Part shown: in pieces, positions 46,901-56,565 of the stretch
Position numbering within the stretch: position 1 is the first letter of the stretch
Layout of the letters: every line of letters starts with the position of its first letter
From: Chelydra serpentina
Lineage: Eukaryota; Chordata; Testudines; Chelydridae
NCBI GenBank assembly: GCA_037349315.1
Contig: JBAIAC010000163.1
Coordinates: forward strand, 372,001-436,000
Length of the DNA: 64,000 bases
Reading direction: 5' to 3'
Translations under genes and position numbers: made by a program
Notes under the pieces: generated by a model
Told to the model about the DNA's origin: nothing
Seen by the model: the letters and a program-made list of their open reading frames with translations, nothing else
Databases searched by the model: none

Positions 46901-47776
46901 GTCATGGTAAAATTTGGGCGCAGTTACATTGACATTAAACTACCAGGGCTTTCATTTGGCAGCGAGGGAGACAACGATGGCAAGCTGTGTCGCCCCTGGG
47001 GAGTTTGTGTAGACAAAGAAGGGTACATCGTGGTTGCTGATCGCAGTAATAACCGTATTCAGGTGTTTCAGCCCTGTGGCACCTTTCACCACAAATTTGG
47101 CACCTTGGGTTCGAGGCCTGGTCAGTTCGATCACCCTGCTGGTGTTGCCTGTGATATCTCGCGTAGGATTGTCGTGGCTGACAAGGATAATCATCGCATC
47201 CAGATCTTTACATTTGAAGGGCAGTTCATTCTGAAATTTGGGGGAAAGGGAACCAGGAATGGGCAATTCAAGTACCCATGGGATGTGGCAGTCAACGCCG
47301 AGGGCACAATCCTGGTCTCTGACACGAAGAACCATCGGATTCAACTGTTTGGACCTGATGGTGTGTTTCTGAATAAATATGGCTTCAAATGGGCACTCTG
47401 GAAGTACTTTAATTATCCAAGAGGTGTGACGTTCAATCAGGAAGGCCATCTGGTAGTGACAGATTTCAACAACCATCACCTCCTGATCATCCATCCAGAT
47501 TGCCAGTCAGCATGTTTCATGGGGTCAGAAGGCACCAGCCACGGCCAGTTCCTGCGCCCACAAGGCGTGGCTGTGGATCAAGAGGGGCGCATCATTGTGG
47601 CCGATTCTAAGAACCACCGAGTGCAGATATTTGAGTCAAATGGTAGTTTTTTATGCGAATTTGGCGCTCCGGGAAGTGGCTTTGGTCAGATGGACCGACC
47701 TTCAGGTGTAGCTGTCACCCCTGATGGCATGATTGTTGTGGTTGACTTCGGAAACAATCGAATTCTCATCTTCTAA
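28741..47776 (+). CDS. TRIM71-like: TRIM71/LIN-41-like TRIM-NHL protein (4 coding exons, RING not found)
   Basis: Join 28741-28983, 39318-39485, 44094-44228 and 46325-47776, about 665 residues, all introns phase 0. TRIM71/LIN-41 binds mRNA stem-loops through its NHL propeller and represses targets, and in its full form is a ubiquitin ligase of stem and germ cells. Order here: Pro/Ala-rich N-terminus (1-76), B-box 2 (77-115; CPRH, CDTC, CREC, RHLGH), coiled coil (about 120-250), filamin domain (about 282-377), six NHL repeats (394-665) ending GNNRILIF. The canonical RING and B-box 1 are absent from exon 1, and length falls about 200 residues short of canonical TRIM71. No stops or bad splice sites. 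From memory the NHL end is roughly 85% identical to human TRIM71, low for a direct ortholog, so a paralog is likely. The start at 28741 has a strong Kozak (G at -3 and +4), but the frame is open upstream to at least 28294. Confidence 0.85.
29930..30035 (+). mobile_element. SINE-like repeat fragment
   Basis: gcagtgttgttgtagccctg, tcccaggatattagagacac and ttattgggccaacttctgtt form a recognisable reptile interspersed repeat; the 3' half is lost. Confidence 0.6.
30700..31055 (+). mobile_element. old CR1 3'-end fragment, plus strand
   Basis: Carries the CR1 C-terminal coding and 3' end in decayed form (gtacaaattaccaaaagaag/tgggggattctccatc, then ggatctgatggtcccttctg). Strongly diverged. Confidence 0.65.
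31950..33095 (-). mobile_element. old CR1 fragment interrupted by SINE
   Basis: The 3' end begins gatagaatcataaaatctag. RT remnants at the right include [18 protein letters not shown] (about 33000-33080). Many frame breaks. A Cry-type SINE sits at 32604-32785. Confidence 0.75.
32604..32785 (-). mobile_element. Cry-type tRNA SINE, antisense
   Basis: Reverse complement of the element at 27750: the tail agaatcatagaatatcaggg at left and the tRNA-like head aagccactgagctatccctg at right. Inserted in an older CR1. Confidence 0.85.
36130..36413. mobile_element. probable hAT MITE fragment
   Basis: GC-rich sequence ending gtcgtgacccactttggggt...cagtttgaaaacggctgggtt, resembling the right terminal repeat of a caaactg...ccgctg MITE family. 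Confidence 0.45.
36537..36570. repeat. AT microsatellite
   Basis: gagatatatagagatatata/tatatatg followed by a T/A run. Confidence 0.6.
36695..37020. mobile_element. MITE of the cagtggtccccaaac family, degraded right end
   Basis: Left end cagtggtccccaaacttttt matches the copy at 43143. The body is G/C-rich; the right terminal repeat is degenerate near 37005-37020. Confidence 0.6.
39318..39485 (+). CDS. TRIM71-like: TRIM71-like coding exon 2 (B-box 2)
   Basis: 56 codons, VLHFYCDTC...QQGCTAIE, between tttccag and gtaagt. Supplies the CDTC, CREC and RHLGH ligands of B-box 2 and the start of the coiled coil. Matches TRIM71 exon 2 at nearly every position I recall. Confidence 0.93.
39790..39900 (-). 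mobile_element. SINE-like element fragment (gcaccttagagact family)
   Basis: attccatgcatccgatgaag...cccacgaaagcttctgctga...gttagtctctaaggtgccac, antisense and truncated at the head. Confidence 0.75.
43143..43608. mobile_element. hAT-type MITE (cagtggtccccaaac), 8-bp TSD
   Basis: Terminal repeats cagtggtccccaaacgtctg and cacactttggggacctctg. Flanked by tattagta/cattagtg (43135-43142 and 43609-43616, 6 of 8 identical). The GC-rich interior produces proline-rich frames on both strands that are not genes. Confidence 0.8.
44094..44228 (+). CDS. TRIM71-like: TRIM71-like coding exon 3 (coiled coil)
   Basis: 45 codons, [20 protein letters not shown]...ELLCK, between ttctccag and gtagaa. Heptad-rich, highly charged helix typical of the TRIM coiled coil. 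Confidence 0.92.
44276..44409 (+). mobile_element. SINE-like element with 11-bp TSD, near exon 3 donor
   Basis: Head agtatcagagggggagccgt/gttagtctgg and core gtggcaccttatagactaac...cataagctttcgtgggtgaa...cttcttcagatgcatg. Flanked by tagttactaac at 44265-44275 and 44410-44420, a retroposition signature. It begins 48 bases after the exon 3 donor. Confidence 0.85.
44583..44953 (+). mobile_element. MITE of the cagggccgg family, 8-bp TSD
   Basis: Ends cagggccggtgctataacta and cttccttgcaccggccctg. Flanked by cccataac/cccataat (44575-44582 and 44954-44961, 7 of 8). Confidence 0.88.
46325..47776 (+). CDS. TRIM71-like: TRIM71-like coding exon 4 (coiled coil end, filamin, NHL)
   Basis: 483 codons plus TAA. 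Residues 1-60 finish the coiled coil. Residues 100-195 form an Ig-like filamin repeat ([11 protein letters not shown]...[16 protein letters not shown]...[11 protein letters not shown]). From 212 on there are six NHL repeats, each with a GxxxDxxGxIxVADxxNxRIQxF pattern. The LRPQ arginine of NHL repeat 5 and the KLCRPWG arginine of repeat 1 are kept; I match these to human R796 and R608. Basic positions in the fourth repeat differ (NNHHLL, SACF where human has NNHRLL, SARF). Confidence 0.95.
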   Translation: MEKIRQIKAKSLYLQVEKLHQNQNKLGNTIGAIQQVLEEGRSTDSLLAGDPLLAQVQKPKNVRGLLQLQEDHRVMFTPPDQALYMAVKSTGFVSSRAFAPLTKATGEGLKCALQGKAASFTVIGYDQDGKPCFSGGDTISAVVKGPDGNLFDADVNDQQNGTYLVSYRPQLEGEHLVSVMMCNQHIENSPFKVMVKFGRSYIDIKLPGLSFGSEGDNDGKLCRPWGVCVDKEGYIVVADRSNNRIQVFQPCGTFHHKFGTLGSRPGQFDHPAGVACDISRRIVVADKDNHRIQIFTFEGQFILKFGGKGTRNGQFKYPWDVAVNAEGTILVSDTKNHRIQLFGPDGVFLNKYGFKWALWKYFNYPRGVTFNQEGHLVVTDFNNHHLLIIHPDCQSACFMGSEGTSHGQFLRPQGVAVDQEGRIIVADSKNHRVQIFESNGSFLCEFGAPGSGFGQMDRPSGVAVTPDGMIVVVDFGNNRILIF

Positions 47777-47806
47777 TCTGTGTTATCTGAATTGGGAAGA
47801 AACTGT

Positions 47807-47814
47807 CTCAGGGA
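47807..47814 (+). promoter_or_regulatory. miR-125 8-mer target site
   Basis: CTCAGGGA, the complement of the miR-125/lin-4 seed with A opposite position 1, lies 31 bases after the stop codon. miR-125 is a known repressor of vertebrate LIN-41. Confidence 0.7.
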
Positions 47815-47839
47815 AATTCTTTTTAAGAGAACGAAAAAG

Positions 47840-47865
47840 TACAACGTTAATTCAAACCTACCTCA
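47840..47865 (+). promoter_or_regulatory. let-7 8-mer target site 1
   Basis: CTACCTCA at 47858-47865 is a full let-7 8-mer. The upstream tacaac (47840-47845) can pair with the let-7 3' half, leaving a bulge, similar in layout to the let-7 sites of nematode lin-41. Confidence 0.78.
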
Positions 47866-47925
47866 TCTTCAATTTTTTACTTCTCTTTTCTGCAGAGAGT
47901 GATCCTGTACAGTTATAAGTTCTAT

Positions 47926-47933
47926 CTACCTCA
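47926..47933 (+). promoter_or_regulatory. let-7 8-mer target site 2
   Basis: A second CTACCTCA, 68 bases after the first, a spacing compatible with paired let-7 regulation. Confidence 0.78.
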
Positions 47934-50900
47934 TTATCTTTGTGTTCTCCCCCCTCCCTCCTCCCTTCCACCCCCCTCCTCTCCCCTCAGCAGTAAGTTT
48001 TACCTCTTCCCCACATGGGGCATCATGCAAAAACATGTGTTGCTGTGCACATTAGGTGGTTGCATGATGAATTCTGTAGACTAAGCCAAAAAGGCGCTTT
48101 ATATTTTTTGTAATGGGGAGAGAGGGGAATCCGTAGCATTAGATATTTGTAGAGGATTTGTGTTCTTCTTGATCGGACTGGTTTTGTGGGGGGAGGGTTG
48201 TTGGTTTTTTGGTTGGTTGGTTGGTTTCTCTTAAATGCTTCTGCAGCAGAGAACTTTTTCCTGTTCTCCTTTTTATACTCAGTGTGTTTGATTTATTGTT
48301 CAACATAGTGTCTTGTTCCCAGAAGACTTTGATCTTTTTGTGGAAGTGGGTGGGGTTCACTAGTTAGGAAAAGCAAGTTTGCTTTTTTGCATACGTGTTT
48401 TGAAAAATGCAGTAATCCTACAGCACAAAGTGAAGCCCCTCTGAAAATGCACAAATTTCTTGGGGGAAAAAATCATTTGTGGTGACTTAGTGTAGTTGTC
48501 ATTAAAAGTTTAATGAAAAGAGCAGGACTTTCTGTAATGTGCTCTCTATTCTATAATTTCCTTATAGCCTTTTGTCTAACTATTAGTCACTTTTTAAAAA
48601 CAAGGTTCCATTCTTCCTTCCATCATATGTATGTCACTGGTATGTGTATCGATGCCTGTTACAAGGAGCATCAAAACAGGGAAGAATTGAACCCTGGAGT
48701 TAAAATTTGTTTCGAGTGAAATGGCTGTGGGTTTTTTGTTTTGTTCCCATAAAGGCTTTAGTTAGGGGAGTAAAGATTAATAGGTTTGTCAGGACAAAGT
48801 AACTTTTCCCAAAAATAAACATAAAGCACAACTTTGGAAATTCAGGGTGCATTTCAGAGAAGTCCACATTTAAAAAAAAACCAACAGTCAGTGACATCAG
48901 CTGAACTTTTTGTTTTATTTTTCCCTCATCCCTCCCCTTAAAAAAAAAAAAAGTTGGATTGAAAGATTTGAAGAACATTTTTTAATGTATAGGCATTCTT
49001 AATGGCCCCTGGTGAAAGGTAAGCAGCATGAGGCAAAATGGAGCCATATAAAGTTCTGCATCGTCAATCCATGGCATCACCAAAAAAATGCATTTAAAAT
49101 GGGGACAGTGTCTAAAAACTAGACTAGTCAGATTCTTTAAACTTTATAAACTGCAAAATTTAGCTCCAGTGGGGATAGAAATTTCTTGTTTTTCTGGGAA
49201 GCTGAGTTTTTGAGGAGGGGCTTTGGTTACCAAGCCATGTGAATTTGATTCCCTAGTGGATTACAGTCCACATTTCAATAGCTTGCATCTTAATATGTTA
49301 GCTATTGCTGTTGACATGGACTCTTGAGAAATTGCCTTGCCTTCTGGATAGGACTGTTATTGGCAAACCATAAAGGCTAATATAGGGGATGGAGAGTTTT
49401 TGCACTGGGCAGAAATTGAAGAGTTCATGCATCAATTAGGTTTTTTTCCTCTGCAGTGGTATAAGATTAATGTTATCAATTCCAGCAGGAGAAGAACCCT
49501 GAATGAGAAGCAAGGTTATTAACTAAAAGGCTGAAGGAGAAAGGGTTCATCTCTTCCCCCAGCCACCACATACACAAGCAACCTGAAAAATTGAAGGACT
49601 TTTTTCATATTAATAAGAAATTTCAAGATGCACTTTCACTTGCTTCCACTGCTTTCCCTATTACCATAATATCTCCAAGAAATTCATTTCCTGTTTTTAG
49701 AAATCCTACTCATTTGTCCAGGCTTATGACAGCAGCCACTTAGGAAGGTGAGGATTTTAAGAGGTGGACAATGAAGAGGGAGTCAGTGAGATCACAAGAA
49801 CCCTTTTAAAACAGAAAAACCCCTAAATTATACGGGTAACGTAACTGTGCTCATGAAGCAAATGCTCAGCAATGGGTGTCAGCTGGGCTTAATTTTAGGG
49901 ATAGTGTTGTTTTTAAAAAAATCCAAGATAATCTTTTAGGGAGATCTGTTATTAAACTTGTCTATGGCTCTTCAGAATTTGTGTGTAATAGAAAGCAAAT
50001 TTCTCCTTTTAGCTTTCACAGCCCACTTTCCTTCCTTTTTGTGCTAGCCTGTGGAAGTTGAGTTTGTTTGTTTGTTTTCTGTGTTTTTCACTAAGAGAAT
50101 TATTTGTAATTTGGCTGTGAAAACAAATTAGGCTCAGAGACCTAGATACCAAAGATAACCGGTTGAAAGCTTTAATTTGACAATTTGCAGAATCCTTCCA
50201 TTTCACCTCTTTGTCTTATGAAAAATGCTTGGCCTTTTTACCTTGACCTTTGTGGTTGTCACTGCTGGATTATGCCAGAAAAGCTATTATGCTCGATGCT
50301 TGTTGATGTTGCCCTTTTGTATTTTCTGTTCTCCCTGCGTGGCCCCCCCAATACCCCAGGCATTTTTTAAAAGTATTTAGCTGCTCCTGGCATGCTTTGA
50401 GTTGAATTGCAGCAAAATTCTTCTTGTCCAGCTCCATCCCTGTAAGGCATAGAGATGTGAAGGCTGGTGGAATTTCTATTGACCTTCACCATGTCATATT
50501 ATGTTGCTGCACAAGACTGGAGAAGGCCATATGCCTGTCTTTATTTGGGGGAGGTACAATGTCTTCCTTTACAGTTGCTGTTTACTTAATTCACTGGATC
50601 TGCTTACAGCACAAACAAGACTATTTGATTTCGAAGTGCTTCACATCACGTTGGGAGGCTTTTGTTTTTTAAAAAGGGCTGTGTGGCTACCCAAACGATT
50701 TCCTATACTGTTACTGTAATAGTTAAGCCAAATGCATTTATTTCAAGAGCGGTCTTTAGGCTTGATCCAGCCATATATTTTATTTCTTTTGAAGATCATA
50801 AAATGTCTATGTTCCATTCTGGTTTTTAAAAAACTGCGCCAAAGTGTTTTTATTTGTTAAAGGAGTGTATCCAAATGGTGCCAAAAGGTAATAGGGTATT

Positions 50901-52384
50901 TAAAAAAAAATAGAGATGTTTAGACAAACAGTTTGGAGTTGTCTAAAAAATTAAACACTGGTACTTGTGTTAGACAGATATTGTACCCCAGGTCCTTGAG
51001 TCCTTTGGAGATCAGTGGAACCCCAAAAAATTGTTTTTCTCCCCTAGTTATTGTTGTGTGACAAAAGTTGGAAGAGTGGGTACAGAAAACCACTTAATAG
51101 TTATATGCTGTGTTGGGTTTGGTAAATGTTGTTATGGTAGAAAATGTACCTTGATGTCTTTTTAAGTGATCTTTCAGGTTAACAAGCCAATTTGGCATTT
51201 TTTTCCTTCTCTTAATGATTGTATCGGCTTACAAACTCAGGTAGATATTTTTGTTTTAAAGCTCTGTTTACAGAGCCTTACTGACTGGATGTTACACGTC
51301 CATGCAGTGAAGTAGGGTAGATACCGTTCTTTAAACTACCAGACCAGTAAACTCCTTTATAGGTTTGTAGAATACATCTCAGTCTTTGTGGTAGTTTCCT
51401 TCAGAGGAAGAGATGTCCTGTTCCTGAGTTTTGCTTTTCCCCCCTCCTAAAATGACTAAAGTTTTTAACTAGTTTTAAGGTGTGTTTAGTCACCCAAGTT
51501 GGCGCGGGGAGGGGAGGGTTCTTACTGTATGTGACAATTGTTTGTATTGTGCATTACTTGTCATGCCTATCTTGGTTGGTGGTTGATACATTTTAAGTAA
51601 AAAGAGTGAGGGCCTGTACATACCATTTAATTTGGTCCTTTGTTGAGGCATAGATTCACAGAAACTGGAAACATCAAAAACAAATGGAAGCTCTGTCCAA
51701 TTAAGACCAGTGTAACACATTCTGTAGACAGTTTAAGTCCTCGCTTGATAGTACTGTAGATAAGCCCATCTTATAAAATGTAATTACTAAATTAGAAGTA
51801 TTGTCATCTTGCTATAGTTCAGCACAGTAATGCCATGAGCTTCAAGAGAGAATGATTCTGTCAGTTCTTGGAAGTTGTGCATCTTGAGCCAATTGCTCTT
51901 GTAGTTTCCTGTTCTCTACTTTTCTATTTTAGTGATTAATCATGCTGTTTTCCTAATAAGAAAAAGTGCTCAGTGGGACAGACATTGCTCTGAGTAGCTC
52001 ATTTAAAAACAGAGCATTTATAACTGTTAATGGAACAGGTCATATCAAAAAAAACCCTTCCATTAACACAACCCCCACCATCCAAAACAGGGTTCACTTG
52101 TCTGTTTAGAGAAAAATTGCTGGGCTTTGTAACTTAAAATGTTACGTACTGCAAAGAAGAAAGCATGACAGGTTATGGGCAAACTGCTACGTAGAACAAA
52201 CTAACAATGTTAGAGAACTCCTGTGTTGATGGAGGCTTCGGAATGTATCTTTGTGGTCCATAGAGAAGGCTGAAGGATGTAGCAAGGAGATGATGTATGA
52301 GCTACTGGCAGCCTTAAAACAAAGTCAGTGTCTCCCTGGACTTTAAAATGTTCCTGTGCAGTTTATCTTATTTTTGTTTGTTGA

Positions 52385-52390
52385 AATAAA
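52385..52390 (+). terminator. candidate polyadenylation signal
   Basis: AATAAA followed about 30 bases later by a GT-rich tgtgtgtttgtt stretch. Chosen because it ends the transposon-free block; AATAAA motifs at about 48814 and 52566 are alternatives. Confidence 0.4.
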
Positions 52391-52410
52391 AGTGAGTTTT
52401 TCTTGGCAAG

Positions 52411-52735
52411 CTTGGCTCTCATGTGTGTTTGTTATCCATTTAAAAAAACGTTCTATAAGAAAGGACAAAGCACATCTTGGAGAAAGTGAAACTGGTTCTC
52501 TTGTTAACGATAAAGCTTCTAAAACAAAAATTGAGGAAGTGTATGTCGTGTTCTGAAAGACCAGAGGAATAAAGTATAGGAAATAGGAGACCTTTGTTAA
52601 AAATACACCAAACTTTCTTTCCCAATAATATGCAGGTAATGGTAATTTGTTGCAAGGCCAAAATATTTTCAATTTAACAAATAGTTGCTTTTGCACCGTG
52701 CCTTTATAAATCAATATCACTTTTGTGAATGAAGG
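52411..52735. other. no gene seen
   Basis: Unassigned AT-rich sequence downstream of the candidate poly(A) signal. Confidence 0.35.
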
Positions 52736-52960
52736 ATGGTCTTTGGTTAAGGCATGGGCCTTATATCAAAATATATTCTCAGTTCTTCCAGAGAGTTCCA
52801 GTGTAGCCATGGGCAAGTCGATTAGTTGTGGTGCCTCCATTTCTTCAGCAGTAAAATGTGGGTGATAACTCCTCTACCTCTTGGGGTGCTAAACTTGTTG
52901 TTTGTGAAGTACATTGGGGATCCTATGGCAGGCACAAGTGCCAGGCAGCACAGTTTAGTT
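52736..52960 (+). repeat. MIR-like SINE, plus strand
   Basis: gccatgggcaagtcgattag, cctccatttcttcagcagta/aaatgtgggtgataact and tgtgaagtacattggggatc follow the MIR order with heavy divergence. Confidence 0.55.
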
Positions 52961-53156
52961 TAAAGATTGCATAATAATTGGTCGTGCAGGCAGCAGTCCT
53001 CTTTAGCCCACATGGCTTTGGACAAATGTTGAAAGAAAATATGGGGAGGGGGGGTCTTCAATGGACTTGGAGATGAGAGAATTAAGTGGGTGAGAGGATG
53101 CATGGTGTATGGCGGGTGAATTCTAGAGCTTCCAGGGTGATGTAAACAAAGTTACC

Positions 53157-54705
53157 CAAGTTCCCTCTAAGATGCGTGGCCGCGCAGCAGGCTATCAAGG
53201 GCTGTGCAGGCGGGGACAGGTGCCTCTCCCCTGGCCAAGGAACTGCTGCGGCCGGGGAGAGGCGCCGCTCCCCCAGCTACAGTGTAGCCTGATTTAGGGT
53301 GTACTGATAATATTCATGTAATTTATCCATTTAATTGAATTAATAGTATGGGTTTTAGGCTCACCAATCTGTTTGATCAGAAGATAAAAGTTCTTGTCCT
53401 GAATCAGGCTCCACAGAAATGACAAAGGACCCTCGGGGGTATGACAGGAAGCTCACACTGAGACAGACAGAGCCTTAAAGACTTTTTTATTAAAATCAAT
53501 AATGGTAAGTAAATGGTACAATACCCAGAGTTACAAAGTTATAATTGCATGACTGCTATTCAAAAGAGACATATGCCAATACAGTATTGTATGCAACAAA
53601 GCTTTGGTTAATATCCTCACACCCTTCCTTGATAACCTGGTGGTAAGAGACACGGGACCAGCCTTGCAGTTCAGGTTTCTCAATTCTTGAGTGAGGGATG
53701 CAGCACTTAGAAAAAGCTAAGAGCTATCAAAGCTGGCTTAGGGTTTACTTGACTAACTTAAACTACAAATCAAAACCTAAGAAACTAAGAATAAATGTAG
53801 GGAAACTAAGCTTAGCCTAGTTCTCTTGAAACGTAAAGTTTAAGAAGAACAAGTGTAGTAGTCATAGTAGATAGAATAGATCAAATGAGTGAGAAAGAGA
53901 GCGGAGTGGAGTGAAGAAGGAGCAGAAGTGAAGTGGAAGTGCTCTAGCGAGGTGGGTCACCTCTTTTATAGGGCACAAGTGCGGGAAATCCTTCCCCCTA
54001 TGCCCAAATTTAATTCACCCACAAATATGAGGGTACGCTTACTCTATAGGCTAGTAGGTTTGTACGTATTGATGACCTGTACTTATGCACATACATTTCC
54101 TTGTGGTGTACCTGTTATGTCTGTGGGGACAACATTCAAAAAAACCCTGTGCCATTCTCCAATGTCTGTTGGTCTAGATAAAAGGTCATAGACATAGGCG
54201 TGGGTACTTATCTATTTAGGTAACAAGATATAGGTCAACTTTACTTTTCTGGGTAAATGGTCTTAATATAGACGTGTTAACTTTTCTTAGCTTAACATAC
54301 AGGATATGGCTTTTAGGTCTCTTGCGTTACAGCCAAGCTTACTCTAATGTAAATCTATAAACCTATTATAAATACTTAAACGATAAAAAAAGATATATAC
54401 ACATATACATATACATACACAAGCAAGCAGGTTAATCCTACAGGCTACAACAGGCATGAGAGAGGGCTGGGGGAGTCCTCTCTCCCCGCCGCAGCCCCAG
54501 GGCAGCCTGCAGTCCAAACCTCTCATCCCTGGCCCCACCCCAGAGCCCACACCCCCAGCCAGAGCCCTCACCCCCCGCATCCCAACCCTCTGCCCCATAC
54601 CCTCCCACACTCCAAACCCCTCAGCCTCACCCCCACTCATCTCCATATTTGTGCACATAAAATTCATTCCAGACATGGACGTAAAAAATTAAGAGGGAAC
54701 ATTGG
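53157..54705. mobile_element. hAT-type MITE split by an LTR, perfect 8-bp TSD
   Basis: Left end caagttccctctaagatgcg and right end aattaagagggaacattgg are inverted repeats; aagttacc is duplicated at 53149-53156 and 54706-54713. The MITE body is interrupted by a 1.16-kb LTR-like insertion at about 53283-54442. Confidence 0.85.
53283..54442 (-). mobile_element. probable solo LTR nested in hAT MITE
   Basis: Begins tgtagcctga and ends taatcctaca (TG...CA with 5-bp terminal inversion). gctac occurs just outside both ends (53276-53280 and 54444-54448), offset by one or two bases, so the duplication is imperfect. A reverse AATAAA near 53484 suggests minus orientation. Confidence 0.6.
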
Positions 54706-54714
54706 AAGTTACCA

Positions 54715-55445
54715 CATAAGAACGGTCATACTGGGTCAGACCAAAGGTCCATTTGGCCCGGTATCCTGCCTTCTGACAGTGTCCAGTACCCAGTGCTTCA
54801 GAGGGAGTAAACTGAACAGGGCACTTATTGAGTGATCCTTTCATCCAGTCCCAGCTTCCAGTAGTTAGAGGATTAGGGACACCTAGAGCATGTGGTTGTG
54901 TCCCTGACCATCTTGGCAAATAGCCAGTGATGGAACTATCCTCCTTGAATTTAGCTAATTCTCTTTTGAACTCAGTTATACTTCTGGCCTTCATAAAATC
55001 CCCTGGTAATGAGTTCCACAGATTGACTGTGCGTTGTGGGAAGAAGTACTTCCTTATATTCATAGAATCATAGAATCATAGAATCTCAGGGTTGGAAGGG
55101 ACCTCAGGAGGTCATCTAGTCCAACCCCCTGCTCAAAGGTTTGTTTTTAAACCTGCTGCAAATTAATTTCATTGGGTGGCACCTGGTTCTTGTTATGTGA
55201 AGGAGTAAAAAACACTTCCTTATTCACTTTCTTCACGTCATACATGATTGTATAGCCCTCTATCATATCCCCCCTTCATCGTCTCTTTTCCAAGCTGTAC
55301 AATCCCAGTCTTTTTAATCTCTCCTCAGATGGAAGCTGTTCCATACCCCTAATCATTTTTGTTGCCTTTCTCTTTACTTTTTCCAATTCTAACATCCTTT
55401 TAGAGACAGTGCGACGAGATCTGCACACAGTATTCAAAATGTGGG
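54715..55445 (-). mobile_element. CR1 LINE fragment, left part
   Basis: The 3' end cataagaacggtcatactgg and RT C-terminal remnants (54689-55063 frame) identify CR1, same subfamily as 9265. It is interrupted by a CR1-type tail (55060-55138) and by a solo LTR; sequence resumes at 56519. Confidence 0.85.
55060..55138 (-). mobile_element. short CR1/SINE tail inserted in CR1
   Basis: catagaatcatagaatcata/gaatctcagggttgg...ccaaccccctgctcaaagg is a bare 3' terminus, extremely 5'-truncated, within the host CR1. Confidence 0.75.
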
Positions 55446-56513
55446 TGTGACGTTCCCCTAGTGTTATCTGGACCGGTGATCTGCTAGGTCACTCCAATCC
55501 TCGGCTCTGGGAGCCAGCCTTACCCTGCTCCGCTGTGAGAACCCCCACTCCTGGACTGTTCATGCACAGCCTCTGGCATGTAAGCTGCTCCTTGGATTGT
55601 GCGACCGAATAACACTAGCCAATATCTCCGGTCCCAGACACAACCCTGGGAACCTCCATCTTGCAGTGTCCAGTTATGCCCGCTGGACACTGCAAGCTTA
55701 TATGAGTTTGTCAATTTAACAAAGAAATTGATACGTACCAGGTTTGTTATCACAAGGGGAGTCTCTGATACACTTCCAACCAAATGCACTGCTTCAGGTA
55801 GAATAAACAAATTTATTAACTACAAAGATTGATTTAGTGATTATAAGTCAAAGCAAAACAAGTCAGATTTGGTCAAATGAAATAAAAGCAAAACGCATTC
55901 TAAGCTGATCTTAACACTTTCAGTGCCCTGACAAACTTAGATGCTTCTCACCACAGGCTGGCTGGTTGCTCTTCAGCCAGGCTCTCCCCTTTGATCAGCG
56001 CTTGAGTCACTTGGTGGTGGTGTCTGTAGATGGAGGTGGAAGAGAGGAAGAGCATGGCAAATGTCTCTCCCTTTTATCATGTTCTTTCTTCCCTCTTGTC
56101 TTTGCCCCACCCCCCCTTCAGAGTCAGGTGAGAATTACCTCATCGCAGTCCCCAACTGACTAAGGGAAGCGGGGGTGACTCATTCAGGGGTCCAACAGAT
56201 CGTTTGTTCCTGCCTAGGCCAGTGTCCTTTGTTCTCGTGAGGCTGGGCTGGGTTTGTCCCATACATGCCCTGATGCCTCTCTGCTCCTGGAGAGTTTTTG
56301 CCTGGACTTGTTTTAAGCCATGAGGACACATTTTCAGCCTCATAACTATATACATGAAATTACAACCTATAACATCACAGTAACAACAATGCTCAGTGCA
56401 TCATGAGCCTTCCGAAGACACCTGACATGACACACTTTGCATTGGATACCACACAATCATATAAGGATGAACATGGGGGTGTAGGGTGTTTCCCCAAGGT
56501 ACAGAGCATCACA
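55446..56513 (-). mobile_element. solo LTR in CR1, 5-bp TSD
   Basis: Begins TGTGACGTTC and ends GAGCATCACA, with TGTGA/TCACA terminal inversion, flanked by gtggg at 55441-55445 and 56514-56518. Host CR1 continues across (ctgcacacagtattc...gtggg | cgtaccatggatttatg). No internal retroviral genes remain. A reverse AATAAA near 55809 suggests minus orientation. Confidence 0.88.
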
Positions 56514-56518
56514 GTGGG

Positions 56519-56565
56519 CGTACCATGGATTTATGTAGAGGCATTGTGATATTTTCTGTTTTTCC
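56519..56565 (-). mobile_element. CR1 LINE fragment, right part after solo LTR
   Basis: cgtaccatggatttatgtag/aggcattgtgatattttctg continues the RT sequence of 54715-55445. Confidence 0.8.

Larger units (their letters stand above)
47777..52410 (+). other. long 3' UTR of the TRIM71-like gene (inferred)
   Basis: About 4.6 kb of AT-rich sequence free of recognisable transposons, unlike its surroundings, following the stop codon. Canonical TRIM71 also has a multi-kilobase 3' UTR. It starts with one miR-125 and two let-7 sites and ends at a candidate polyadenylation signal (52385-52390). No independent gene is seen; small open frames lack domains. Confidence 0.6.
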
